A DNA stretch of 64,000 bases from Flavimaricola sp. (GTDB lineage Bacteria > Pseudomonadota > Alphaproteobacteria > Rhodobacterales > Rhodobacteraceae): NCBI GenBank assembly GCA_020629175.1, contig JAHDDU010000008.1:1-64000 (forward strand). Reading direction: 5' to 3'. A model generated the notes under the pieces. It was not told the DNA's origin. It made no database searches and saw only the letters and a list, made by a program, of their open reading frames with translations. Shown piece after piece: positions 8,671-17,333 of this stretch (positions are counted from its first letter, which is position 1; every line of letters starts with the position of its first letter). Both the position numbers and the translations under genes were made by a program.

Positions 8671-10217
8671 TCGGCGGCCATCCTTTGTGGTAATACGGGC
8701 ATTTCGGGTGCATCCGGAACCAATTCACCCAAGACCTTTGCGCTCGACACCACTCCTGGCACACCCGCGCCCGGATGTGTGCCCGCCCCGGAGAGAAAGA
8801 GGCCCTTGACCTCCTCGCTCACGTTGTGAGGCCTGAACCACGCGCTCTGCAGGATTCTTGGTTCGATTGAGAACCCAGACCCATTTGGGGAAAGATACCT
8901 GTCGCGGAAATCCTCAGGTGTCAAAATGACCTCTTCGCTCAGATGCGCCTGAAAACCCGGGATCGTCCGCTCCAGAACAGCCGCCACTTTTGCGCGGTAG
9001 CTGTCCGCTTCTTTTGCCCAGTCGACAGGATTGGCGTGGCCAAGGTGCGGCACGGGTGACAGAGCATACCACGTGTCATCTCCGTCAGGTGCGACGCTCG
9101 GGTCCGTCAATGATGGGCGATGCAAGTAAAGGCTCATGTCATCGGCGAGCTTTCCCTTGATGAAGATATCGCGCAGCAGACCTTCATAACGTGGACCGCT
9201 GAGGATCGTGTGATGGCCGACATCCTGCCATTTGCCCTTGGTACCTTTGGTTCCAAAGTACCAGACGAACAACCCCATCGACCAACGCGACCGCTTGAGC
9301 CTGCCCGGTGTCCACCGACGCTTTCTATGATTGCGGAGGAGGTGATCGTAGGTGTGCCCCGCGTCCGCATTGCTGACCACGAGGGGTGCCGACAGCACCT
9401 GCCCATCCGTAAGCGAGACACCTTGGGCGGCGCCGTCGCGGACAAGTATTTCATCTACCTGCGCACCGTGCTGGACCGTCCCACCTTGTTCGTTGATGAC
9501 CCGCACCATGGCATCGGCAATCGCCTGTACGCCGCCCATCGCATAATGCACCCCGAACTCTTTTTCGAGGTACGCGACAAGCGCATACATGCTGGTAACA
9601 TTCATCGGATCCCCACCGATGAAGAGCGGGTGGAAAGACAGCGCCATGCGCAGCCGCTCGTCCTTTACGCGTGCGCGTGCCAGGCCGAGGATGGAACGGT
9701 CGGCCCGCAACATCGCAAACTGCGGCAGGACTTTGATCGTTTCCCAAAGCTTGTGCATGGGCTTGGCCACCATGCCCTCAAATCCAACGATATACCGGCG
9801 CTGGCTGTCTTTGAGGAACTTCAAGTACCCTTTCACATCGGCAGGGTTAAACTTGCGCACCTCTTCGACCATTGCGTCCGTGTCGCCCGATGCGCGAAAC
9901 ACCGAACCATCAGTCCAACGGATTTCATAGAATGGATCAACGGGCTTCAGCGTGACATCATCCTCAAACCGGCGACCACAGGCCGCCCAAAGCTCACGGT
10001 AGACCTGCGGCACGGTGATGATCGTCGGACCCAGATCAAACCGGTGCCCCCCTTTTGAAATCGATGATCCGCGTCCGCCCGCGCGATCCAATTTGTCGAG
10101 CACGGTGACACGGTATCCCTTGGCCCCAAGGCGCATAGCAGAGGCCAACCCGCCAAGGCCCGCGCCTATAACGATGGCGTGGTTCTCAACAGATTCTGCA
10201 GCTCTATATGTCAACAT
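8667..10217 (-). CDS. crtI: Phytoene desaturase CrtI
   Basis: This FAD-dependent membrane-associated desaturase converts phytoene to neurosporene in spheroidene-type pathways. It has the N-terminal dinucleotide fold VIGAGLGGLASAMRLGAKG (about residues 17-35) and the C-terminal carotenoid-oxidase signature FLSGAGTHPGAGVPGVVSS. The 516-residue length matches the family. The ATG at 10217 has no ribosome site in front, and a PpsR-type palindrome covers the start codon. It leads the crtI-crtB-tspO operon and is divergent from crtA. Confidence 0.97.
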   Translation of the reverse strand: MLTYRAAESVENHAIVIGAGLGGLASAMRLGAKGYRVTVLDKLDRAGGRGSSISKGGHRFDLGPTIITVPQVYRELWAACGRRFEDDVTLKPVDPFYEIRWTDGSVFRASGDTDAMVEEVRKFNPADVKGYLKFLKDSQRRYIVGFEGMVAKPMHKLWETIKVLPQFAMLRADRSILGLARARVKDERLRMALSFHPLFIGGDPMNVTSMYALVAYLEKEFGVHYAMGGVQAIADAMVRVINEQGGTVQHGAQVDEILVRDGAAQGVSLTDGQVLSAPLVVSNADAGHTYDHLLRNHRKRRWTPGRLKRSRWSMGLFVWYFGTKGTKGKWQDVGHHTILSGPRYEGLLRDIFIKGKLADDMSLYLHRPSLTDPSVAPDGDDTWYALSPVPHLGHANPVDWAKEADSYRAKVAAVLERTIPGFQAHLSEEVILTPEDFRDRYLSPNGSGFSIEPRILQSAWFRPHNVSEEVKGLFLSGAGTHPGAGVPGVVSSAKVLGELVPDAPEMPVLPQRMAAE

Positions 10218-10226
10218 AAAGTGACA
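10209..10226. promoter_or_regulatory. PpsR/CrtJ operator overlapping the crtI start
   Basis: The sequence TGTCAACATAAAGTGACA is an exact TGT-N12-ACA palindrome. It spans the crtI start codon (10215-10217) and touches the proposed -10 box. PpsR binding here would block both transcription and start-region access. Confidence 0.85.
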
Positions 10227-10252
10227 CTACCCAACTGACCTTGCTCTGACAA
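10224..10252 (-). promoter_or_regulatory. Candidate crtI promoter
   Basis: On the minus strand, TTGTCA (10247-10252) and TAGTGT (10224-10229) are separated by 17 bases. The expected transcription start falls on or next to the A of the crtI ATG, which would give a leaderless message. Confidence 0.5.
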
Positions 10253-10365
10253 CGTTTCATTCTTGTCTTGATTGGGTCATTTAATCCATATTTTGTAGGT
10301 CCATTTGAACGAAACCCAAGGTCATTAGCCAAATCTTCGAAACCCTTTCCAAAGGGAACAGCATC

Positions 10366-10383
10366 TGTCAGGATAAGTTTACA
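10366..10383. promoter_or_regulatory. PpsR/CrtJ operator upstream of crtA
   Basis: TGTCAGGATAAGTTTACA is an exact TGT-N12-ACA match 20 bases before the crtA start. It lies 157 bases from the crtI site, like the widely spaced pair described for the crtA-crtI region of Rhodobacter. Confidence 0.82.
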
Positions 10384-10402
10384 ACTAACGCCAGGTGCCC
10401 AC

Positions 10403-11122
10403 GTGAGCTCCACTACTGGACAATCTGTCAGCCTCTCCTTCTTTCGGTTCTCCGGAGGTGTGGCGCGCGCTTGGGCATTCGCTCAAATGGGCTTGGCGCG
10501 CCCCAGCCTGGCGCGGACACCAGACATCGGGTTCTGGAAGTTGTGTGGCTCTGGCACTGGCGAGGGGTTCACCCCGGTTCCCAACACCGCCGTCTACGCC
10601 ATCCTCGCTACGTGGCCCGATGACGCTACAGCGCGCGCTCGGGTCGCGACATCGCCCGTCTTTGCCAGATACCGCGCGCGCGCCGTAGAGGCTTGGAGCG
10701 TTTTCCTTTCACCAACGTCGGTCAAAGGCCAATGGTCAGGCCAATCTCCTTTCTCAACGGGAGCAGGCAGCAGCAGCGGCCCTCTCGCAGCGCTCACGCG
10801 CGCCACCGTTCGACCTTCTGTTGCCGCCCGGTTTTGGGGCAGGGTTCCCAACATCTCTGACAAGATCGGCGCTGATCCCAACGTCGTTTTCAAGATCGGC
10901 ATTGGGGAGGTGCCACTTTTGCATCAGGTGACGTTTTCCATTTGGCCGGATGAACGTGCGATGGCTGCCTTTGCACGTACCGGCCCGCATGCCGAAGCAA
11001 TCCGCGCGGTCCGGTCCGAAGGATGGTTCAAAGAAGAACTCTACGCCCGCTTTGCCGTCTGCTCTGATATGGGGACCTGGCACGGCGTCTCTCCACTCGA
11101 CAAACTCAAAGAGGCCGCATGA
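10403..11122 (+). CDS. crtA: Spheroidene monooxygenase CrtA
   Basis: This oxygenase adds the C2 keto group that turns spheroidene into spheroidenone under oxygen. The diagnostic stretches are ARTPDIGFWKLCG, GEGFTPVPNTAVYAILATWPD and DPNVVFKIGIGE. I start at GTG 10403, giving 239 residues, because AGG lies seven bases upstream and homology begins at SVSLSFFRF; the open frame extends to 10268 with no homology. The stop overlaps the bchI start (ATGA), so it heads crtA-bchI-bchD-bchO. Confidence 0.95.
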   Translation: MSSTTGQSVSLSFFRFSGGVARAWAFAQMGLARPSLARTPDIGFWKLCGSGTGEGFTPVPNTAVYAILATWPDDATARARVATSPVFARYRARAVEAWSVFLSPTSVKGQWSGQSPFSTGAGSSSGPLAALTRATVRPSVAARFWGRVPNISDKIGADPNVVFKIGIGEVPLLHQVTFSIWPDERAMAAFARTGPHAEAIRAVRSEGWFKEELYARFAVCSDMGTWHGVSPLDKLKEAA

Positions 11123-12123
11123 CACAGCCCTTTCCCTTTTCGGCTATCGTAGGCCAGGACGAAATGAAGCGCGCGATGGTCCTCACCGCCATCGACCCCA
11201 GCATTGGCGGGGTGCTGGTGTTTGGGGATCGCGGCACAGGCAAATCGACGGCGGTGCGGGCATTGGCGGCACTCCTGCCTCCAATCATAGCGGTCAAAGG
11301 CTGCCCAGTGAATTCCGAAGCTGTGGCCCTCGTCCCGGACTGGGCAGATAGCGCCGGCAAAAGCACGCATCAAATCCCGACACCTGTCGTCGACCTCCCC
11401 CTCGGAGTGTCGGAGGATCGCGTCACCGGCGCGCTTGATATCGAACGCGCGCTCACGCGGGGCGAGAAGGCGTTTCAGCCAGGGCTGCTGGCGCGCGCCA
11501 ATCGCGGCTACCTTTATATTGATGAGGTCAACCTGCTTGAGGATCATATTGTCGATCTTTTGCTGGACGTTGCGCAATCCGGCGAAAACGTGGTTGAGCG
11601 AGAGGGAATGTCGATCCGGCATCCTGCACGCTTTGTCCTTGTGGGATCTGGCAATCCCGAAGAAGGGGAGCTGCGCCCTCAATTGCTCGACCGGTTTGGC
11701 CTGTCAGTCGACGTCACCTCGCCCACAGACATAGAAGAGCGCGTCGAGGTTATTCGCAGACGGGACGCCTATGAGAACGACAACGCCGCCTTCATGCTCC
11801 GCTGGCAAGCCGAGGATGCCGCCATCCGCGATCGTATCCTGACGGCACGGAAGGCACTGCGTGATTTGAAGACACCGGAAAGCACGTTGCGGGACGTGGC
11901 CGAGCTTTGCGTTGCGTTGGGTTCAGACGGCTTGCGCGGGGAACTGACTCTACTAAAGGCCGCACGGGCCTATGCCGCGTGGCGCGATGACACGGCCTTG
12001 ACCCGGGGGCATGTGCGAGATGTTGCCGCAATGGCGCTGCGGCATCGCCTCCGCCGGGATCCGCTTGATGAGGCGGGCAGCGGCGTGCGGGTTGGACGCG
12101 TCGTGGAAGATGTCCTTGGATAA
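11119..12123 (+). CDS. bchI: Magnesium chelatase ATPase subunit BchI
   Basis: This AAA+ subunit drives insertion of magnesium into protoporphyrin IX together with BchD and BchH. Walker A is GDRGTGKST (residues 36-44) and Walker B is YLYIDEVNLL near residue 135. LVGSGNPEEGELRPQLLDRFG carries sensor and arginine-finger residues. The length of 334 residues is normal. It overlaps crtA by four bases and bchD by 14. Confidence 0.97.
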   Translation: MTQPFPFSAIVGQDEMKRAMVLTAIDPSIGGVLVFGDRGTGKSTAVRALAALLPPIIAVKGCPVNSEAVALVPDWADSAGKSTHQIPTPVVDLPLGVSEDRVTGALDIERALTRGEKAFQPGLLARANRGYLYIDEVNLLEDHIVDLLLDVAQSGENVVEREGMSIRHPARFVLVGSGNPEEGELRPQLLDRFGLSVDVTSPTDIEERVEVIRRRDAYENDNAAFMLRWQAEDAAIRDRILTARKALRDLKTPESTLRDVAELCVALGSDGLRGELTLLKAARAYAAWRDDTALTRGHVRDVAAMALRHRLRRDPLDEAGSGVRVGRVVEDVLG

Positions 12124-13777
12124 GCCCGCCGACACCGCTTGGCATCGCGGTGCCTTGGCGGCAGCCTTGCTTGCGGTTGATCCGCGCGGTCTGGGCGGTC
12201 TGACCCTTCGCGCCCGCGCCTCGCCTGTGCGCGATGCATTCTGCAAGGCATTCGCCCACTTTCCGCACCCCATGAACCGTCTGCATCCGTCTGCATCGGA
12301 TGAAACACTGTTCGGCGCGATGGATTTGTCCGCGACGCTAGCAGCCGGAGAAATCGTTAAGACGGCTGGGCTGCTAGACCGCTCTCAAACGCTCATCCTG
12401 ACGATGGCAGAACGGACAAGCCCACAGCTTGCGGCGCGGCTGGCCCTCGCTCTCGACGGCCCCGATGCGCCTTGTCTTATCGCACTTGATGAAGGGGCCG
12501 AGCCGGATGAGTCACTGCTCGACAGCCTCAAGGACCGTCTGGCTTTTTCCATCGACCTCACCGACAGTTCACGTTCAAGCATCGTTGCATGCGAATGGGA
12601 CATTGAGGGCGCGCGGGCGCGGTTAGAGAGTGTTGATACACCTCAGACAACCCCGGCCTCGATCGTTGAGGTTTGTACGACATTGGGGATTTCAGGAGCG
12701 CGAGCGCCGCTCTTTGCCCTTCGCGCTGCGCGGGCGTTGGCCGCATTAGAAGAGCACACGTCCGTTTTGGACAGCGATGTTGAAACGGCCTGTGCCCTTA
12801 CACTCGCGCATCGCGCCACGCGCCTCCCCGAACCCTTGTCCGAAGATGCGGCCCCCCCGCCTGAACCATCGGGCAGTGACAATAACGAAACGCACGCCGC
12901 AGGAATGGAGCTGCCGCAAGAGCTGTTGCTAGAGGCCGTGCGCGCGTTGATCCCCGACGGATTGCTGGACCGGATCGCAGCAGGCAAGTCGCGCGCGGCG
13001 AGGGGTTCTGGGACAGGCGCGCGGAAAAGAGGCAGCCTTCGTGGCCGACCGCTGCCATCCCGTCCAGGCAAACCGGGCGGCAACGCGCGTGTTGACATCG
13101 TGGCCACACTGCGCACCGCTGCCCCTTGGCAAACGATCAGAGCGGCAGCCCGTCCGGATCACCACGGTCTTCACCTTCGGCCCGACGACATCCGGATCAA
13201 ACACTACGAAGATCGCGCCGACCGACTGCTCATCTTTGCTGTTGATGCGTCCGGCTCTTCGGCCCTCGCGCGTTTGGCCGAGGCCAAGGGAGCGGTTGAG
13301 TTGATGCTTGCGCAGGCCTACGCCCGGCGGGATCACGTGGCCCTGATCGCATTTCGTGGCACGACAGCTGAGATTCTGCTCCCCCCCACCCGGAGCCTGG
13401 TACAAACAAAGCGGCGCCTGTCTGCCCTTCCTGGCGGAGGCGGGACACCGCTGGCTGCTGGCCTGAAGGCAACGCTTTCCCTTGCTGATCAAGCGCTGCG
13501 AAAAGGCATGACGCCGACGCTCGCACTGCTTACAGATGGGCGTGCAAACATCGCGCTTGATGGCACGGCGAACCGGGGTGAGGCTGCTGCCGACGCCCTG
13601 CAGATGGCCGCCGCTTTGCGCGGCGCTGGTCTCGACAGCATTGTTATCGACACAGGGCGACGACCCGAAAGAAGTCTCGAGCTTTTGGCGGGCGCACTCG
13701 GCGGTGCTTACATCCCAATGCCGCGTGCAGATGCGGCCAGAATGGCAGATGCCGTCACCGCCCGTTTGGAGACATGA
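12110..13777 (+). CDS. bchD: Magnesium chelatase subunit BchD
   Basis: This platform subunit of Mg chelatase pairs a degenerate AAA+ domain with a C-terminal von Willebrand A domain. The P-loop is absent, as usual for BchD. A Pro/acidic linker (about residues 245-265) precedes a basic Arg/Gly patch. The integrin I-like domain shows the metal-site motif DASGSS near residue 379 and LTDGRANI later. ATG 12110 gives 555 residues, close to the family length; an upstream frame from 12011 lies wholly within bchI. Confidence 0.95.
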   Translation: MSLDKPADTAWHRGALAAALLAVDPRGLGGLTLRARASPVRDAFCKAFAHFPHPMNRLHPSASDETLFGAMDLSATLAAGEIVKTAGLLDRSQTLILTMAERTSPQLAARLALALDGPDAPCLIALDEGAEPDESLLDSLKDRLAFSIDLTDSSRSSIVACEWDIEGARARLESVDTPQTTPASIVEVCTTLGISGARAPLFALRAARALAALEEHTSVLDSDVETACALTLAHRATRLPEPLSEDAAPPPEPSGSDNNETHAAGMELPQELLLEAVRALIPDGLLDRIAAGKSRAARGSGTGARKRGSLRGRPLPSRPGKPGGNARVDIVATLRTAAPWQTIRAAARPDHHGLHLRPDDIRIKHYEDRADRLLIFAVDASGSSALARLAEAKGAVELMLAQAYARRDHVALIAFRGTTAEILLPPTRSLVQTKRRLSALPGGGGTPLAAGLKATLSLADQALRKGMTPTLALLTDGRANIALDGTANRGEAAADALQMAAALRGAGLDSIVIDTGRRPERSLELLAGALGGAYIPMPRADAARMADAVTARLET

Positions 13778-13778
13778 C

Positions 13779-14675
13779 ATGCGCTGGCCACAAGATGCGC
13801 AGAACTGGCCGCTCAGCGCGCATTCGAGGCAGGTGCTGTGCCGCCCGCACCGTTGGCATGTGCAAGAGGCAGGAGAAGGCCCCTCGCTTCTGCTGATCCA
13901 TGGCGCAGGTGGTGCGACGCAAAGCTGGCGAGGCATTTTTCCGCCACTGGTAAACGCCGGGTATCATTGCGTCGCCATGGATCTGCCCGGACAAGGCTTC
14001 ACCCAGCTTGGCGCTCGGCAGAGGTGCGGGCTTGACCATATGGCTGAAGATTTGCGCACCCTGTGCCGCCAAGAAGGATGGCGCCCCTCTGCCATAATCT
14101 GTCATTCCGCCGGTGTGGCCATTGCCCTGCGCCTAGCGGAACTCGGCGTGCTCCCAAAGGGTCAGATCATTGGTATCAACGCGGCATTGGGCACTTTCAA
14201 AGGTGTCGCCGGTTGGCTCTTTCCGATGCTGGCCAAAGTTTTGGCGATCAACCCACTGACAGCCTCTGTCGTTTCGGGCACAGCCACAGCGCACACCGTC
14301 AAACGTTTGATCGAAGGCACGGGATCAACGCTCGATCAAACGGGACAAGACCTTTATCTTCGTTTGATCAAGGACCGGGCACATGTTGACGGAACGCTCG
14401 CCATGATGGCGCAGTGGAAACTTGATGGGCTGCTGGCACGGCTCTCAACCATCGAGACACCCACAACGCTCATCACCGGGATCACCGACGGCGCTGTGCC
14501 GTTCCAAACAAGCCATGAGGCAGCGGCACATCTACCAAACTGCAGGGTTATTGATCTTCCGAACCTTGGGCATCTTGCGCATGAAGAAGACGCTGATCAG
14601 GTCGCCGAACTGATATTGAACGCCCTTGCAATAGAAAAAGGGCCGCAGACTGAACCGCGGCCCTTCGAAAGCTGA
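13779..14675 (+). CDS. bchO: Alpha/beta hydrolase BchO
   Basis: This Mg-chelatase-linked alpha/beta hydrolase of photosynthesis clusters has no established reaction. The oxyanion region is LLIHGAGGATQSW, the nucleophile elbow is CHSAGVA, and a late His lies in LGHLAHEED. The start is one base after the bchD stop and gives 298 residues. The last 38 bases of the gene contain the inverted repeat that ends the convergent cycA message. Confidence 0.93.
   Translation: MRWPQDAQNWPLSAHSRQVLCRPHRWHVQEAGEGPSLLLIHGAGGATQSWRGIFPPLVNAGYHCVAMDLPGQGFTQLGARQRCGLDHMAEDLRTLCRQEGWRPSAIICHSAGVAIALRLAELGVLPKGQIIGINAALGTFKGVAGWLFPMLAKVLAINPLTASVVSGTATAHTVKRLIEGTGSTLDQTGQDLYLRLIKDRAHVDGTLAMMAQWKLDGLLARLSTIETPTTLITGITDGAVPFQTSHEAAAHLPNCRVIDLPNLGHLAHEEDADQVAELILNALAIEKGPQTEPRPFES
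14631..14665 (-). terminator. cycA terminator inside the bchO 3' end
   Basis: The perfect 9-bp inverted repeat AAGGGCCGC/GCGGCCCTT occupies 14638-14665 with a 10-base loop. On the minus strand it is followed by TTTTTCTATT. It therefore ends cycA transcription, while encoding the last residues of BchO on the other strand. Confidence 0.85.
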
Positions 14676-14684
14676 TAAGCTGCC

Positions 14685-15122
14685 TTATTCGGCGCTGAAC
14701 GTCGCCAGGTATGCGTAGATGTTGGCCGCATCGTCTGCGCTGCGAACCTGGAACGCCATCTTGCCACGGGCACGACGGTTGTCGAGCGTCTCACGCAGCC
14801 AACCCGTTGGGTCTTGCACGTAGCCGACGAAATTCTCTTCGGTCCACATCTCGCCAGACTCGCCAACCTCAACAATCGAATCGCCGTAGTTGAAGTCAGG
14901 ATGTGTGCCAATGCCCCGCGCGACAAGATTGTACAGGTTTGGACCCGTGCGCGCATTGCGGCCAGCCAGCGTATTGCCATCGTCATCGACGACCACGTGG
15001 CAGGACACACACTGACGGTTGAATGCTTCTTCGCCAGCAGCGGCGTCACCAGATGCGTGGCCATCTGCGAATGCCGGTGCGGACAAAAGCGTCAGCGCGG
15101 CGGCGAGTGTAAATTTCTTCAT
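14685..15122 (-). CDS. cycA: Cytochrome c2
   Basis: This soluble periplasmic class I cytochrome c carries electrons from cytochrome bc1 to the photosynthetic reaction centre or oxidase. The signal peptide ends near ALA/FADG (residue 20). The haem site is CVSCH (residues 38-42), and the distal Met lies in RARGKMAF near residue 117. The length of 145 residues fits long c2 cytochromes. It stands alone between bchO and hemA, on the hemA strand, with a strong AGGGAGA ribosome site. Confidence 0.9.
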   Translation of the reverse strand: MKKFTLAAALTLLSAPAFADGHASGDAAAGEEAFNRQCVSCHVVVDDDGNTLAGRNARTGPNLYNLVARGIGTHPDFNYGDSIVEVGESGEMWTEENFVGYVQDPTGWLRETLDNRRARGKMAFQVRSADDAANIYAYLATFSAE

Positions 15123-15248
15123 CGTAGTCTCCCTTAGAGGTGATGGTGCGACCGTTGTGCCCCGATCAGGTAATCAAGATAATGCTCTACCAGCTATGGT
15201 CCAGAGCAAACATAAAAATCTTCTCACGCATCCGTGATCCCGCCGATG

Positions 15249-16463
15249 TTACGCCACCGCGTGCGCGATTGCGCATTGCTTCCATAATGTTGAGAGCGCT
15301 GCGACAAGATGGTCGATGTCAGCGTCAGTATGCAAAGGTGACGGTGTAAACCGCAGACGCTCTGTCCCTTTCGGCACGGTCGGATAATTGATTGGCTGGA
15401 CGTAAATATCCCATTCGGCCATCAGATAATCAGCCAGCATCCGGGTTTTCACCGGATCCTTGATCAACACCGGCACAATGTGGCTGTCATTCATCATGTG
15501 CGGAATGCCCTCACGGTCGAGCGCGGCGCGCAAGCGAGCGACCTGACGGCGCTGGCCCTCGCGCTCAACGCTGCTTTCCTTGAGATGCGCGATTGACGTC
15601 CGGGCTGCCGCCGCCACCGCCGGAGGCAGAGCCGTGGTAAAGATGAACCCGCTGGCGAAGGATCGAATGAAATCACACAAGGCCGCGGACCCGGTGATAT
15701 AGCCACCGACGACACCGTAAGCCTTGCCCAATGTCCCTTCGATCAGCGTGATCCGGTCGGCGACACCGTCTCGCTCTGACACGCCGCCGCCCCGTGGCCC
15801 GTACATGCCCACTGCATGCACCTCATCGAGGTATGTCATCGCCCCATACTTTTCAGCGACTTCCACGATTTCGCGGATCGGAGCCACATCACCATCCATG
15901 GAGTACACGCTTTCAAACGCCACAATCTTGGGCACGTTGGCCGGACAAGCGGCGAGCTTTGCCTCGAGATCAGCAACATCGTTATGTTTCCAGATCACCT
16001 TCTCGGCGCGGCTATGGCGAATGCCCTCAATCATCGACGCATGATTGCCTGCGTCCGACAAAATGATGCAGCCCTCCAGCCGGGAGCCCAAAGTCGACAA
16101 AGCTGCCCAGTTGGACACATAGCCGGAGGTGAACAACAACGCCGCTTCTTTGCCATGCAAATCCGCAAGTTCACGCTCCAAAAGCAGGTGGTCATGGTTC
16201 GTGCCGCTGATGTTGCGCGTTCCCCCTGCCCCTGTTCCCGTCCGCGCCACAGCCTCGCACATCGCGTCAATTACCAACGGGTTCTGCCCCATCCCAAGGT
16301 AGTCATTGCTACACCAGACGGTCACATCGCGCACGCCATCTTCTCCATGGCTCGCGGCCTTTGGAAACTTGCCGCAATCACGCTCAAGCTCGGCAAAGTA
16401 CCGGTAGTTGCCATCCTCCTTCAGCTGGTTCAGCTGCGCGTTGAAAAGTGCGTCAAAGTCCAT
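15249..16463 (-). CDS. hemA: 5-aminolevulinate synthase HemA
   Basis: This PLP enzyme joins glycine and succinyl-CoA to make 5-aminolevulinate, the first tetrapyrrole precursor (C4 pathway). The PLP Lys is K247 in EGTLGKAYG; Asp213 and His216 lie in YLDEVHAVG. Length is 404 residues. I start at ATG 16463 ([10 protein letters not shown]), where homology begins; it overlaps the puhE end by 11 bases. It is the last gene of the acsF-puhE-hemA run. Confidence 0.96.
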   Translation of the reverse strand: MDFDALFNAQLNQLKEDGNYRYFAELERDCGKFPKAASHGEDGVRDVTVWCSNDYLGMGQNPLVIDAMCEAVARTGTGAGGTRNISGTNHDHLLLERELADLHGKEAALLFTSGYVSNWAALSTLGSRLEGCIILSDAGNHASMIEGIRHSRAEKVIWKHNDVADLEAKLAACPANVPKIVAFESVYSMDGDVAPIREIVEVAEKYGAMTYLDEVHAVGMYGPRGGGVSERDGVADRITLIEGTLGKAYGVVGGYITGSAALCDFIRSFASGFIFTTALPPAVAAAARTSIAHLKESSVEREGQRRQVARLRAALDREGIPHMMNDSHIVPVLIKDPVKTRMLADYLMAEWDIYVQPINYPTVPKGTERLRFTPSPLHTDADIDHLVAALSTLWKQCAIAHAVA

Positions 16464-17259
16464 GTGTCCGTCCCTTATCGTCAGGTCTTGTTTTTGGCGC
16501 CGGAAGCATCCAGCGCCAGAGTTTTGCATCGGGCAACGGCACAACCATCAACCAATGTTCGAGCAATGCGAGGGCCGCAAGCGCCGAGAGCAACGTAAAT
16601 CCGGCCGCTTGCATATCAGTGTCCGCTGTCACCAACCGATGCGCCAAACCGGCGACCACAAATGACAGCACTGTAATCGCCACTGGAAACATCACCGTTA
16701 TCGGGCCGCGTCTGAAGTAGGATTTGATATGGGTCAATTGCACCGGCACAAATTCTAGGTTGATCCGCGGCACGCCGAAAAACAGGTTCAGTTTGGCCAA
16801 AATCCGCGCCACAAACAGAATGAGATATGACCAGAGCGCAATCTGGTTGACGGCCCCGCTGGTGACCATGACCAACACCATCAACCCCAACGCCAGCGCC
16901 AATTCGTGATGCGCCACCGTGCCCCAGGCCCGCCCAAACCGCGCCCAACCAGCCAGCCCTGGCGGACACTCCCGCCGTTCTGGTCCTGCGATGATCCCGG
17001 CCAGAAACGCCATCTCAATCCAGCCCCAGATCGCCAAAGCCCCGAGAAATCCGGCATACACACCCCAGACCGTTACTGAAGACAGACTAAGCACCACCGC
17101 CGCCACACCCAATGACAACAACGGCACGCCCGCAAACACGACCATCCCGTGCGCCCCGCCGCCCGCACGGTCTGCCCAGCGAACAGCCAGCATGATCGCC
17201 CCGGTGGCGAACCACCAGACGAAAATCGCCAATACCGCTGCCGTCCAATGGGCTGTCAT
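16453..17259 (-). CDS. puhE: Photosynthetic complex assembly protein PuhE
   Basis: This 268-residue polytopic membrane protein has about seven hydrophobic segments. It matches the alphaproteobacterial family TIGR03055 by position and by features such as the [18 protein letters not shown] block. In Rhodobacter capsulatus loss of PuhE alters bacteriochlorophyll production and reaction-centre assembly. It lies between acsF and hemA, the usual order. Confidence 0.93.
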   Translation of the reverse strand: MTAHWTAAVLAIFVWWFATGAIMLAVRWADRAGGGAHGMVVFAGVPLLSLGVAAVVLSLSSVTVWGVYAGFLGALAIWGWIEMAFLAGIIAGPERRECPPGLAGWARFGRAWGTVAHHELALALGLMVLVMVTSGAVNQIALWSYLILFVARILAKLNLFFGVPRINLEFVPVQLTHIKSYFRRGPITVMFPVAITVLSFVVAGLAHRLVTADTDMQAAGFTLLSALAALALLEHWLMVVPLPDAKLWRWMLPAPKTRPDDKGRTHGL

Positions 17260-17277
17260 CTTAAGTGTTTTTCCTCA

Positions 17278-17330
17278 TCTTCTTCTGGCCAAAATAATCC
17301 CTGGGGGTCCGGGGGCTGGCCCCCGGCCCG
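17278..17330. repeat. Dispersed intergenic repeat, copy A
   Basis: The box CTTCTTCTGGCCAAAATAA is followed by a GC-rich hairpin with GGGGGC/GCCCCC arms. It fills the gap between puhE and acsF. Related copies are at 23815, 28983 and 60361. Confidence 0.75.
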
Positions 17331-17333
17331 TCC

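Noticed and set aside
9120-10058. Long plus-strand open frame opposite crtI (312 codons)
   Set aside because: It is antisense to a clear crtI and its product is low-similarity, His/Arg-rich, typical of a shadow frame in GC-rich DNA.
10248-10267. Inverted repeat GACAA-N10-TTGTC in the crtI-crtA region
   Set aside because: The half-sites are in the reverse order of the PpsR motif (ACA first, TGT second), and I know no regulator with this pattern.
15155-15185. FNR-like sequence (TTGAT-N4-TGATC) upstream of cycA
   Set aside because: The right half does not match ATCAA, so it is not a convincing FnrL site.
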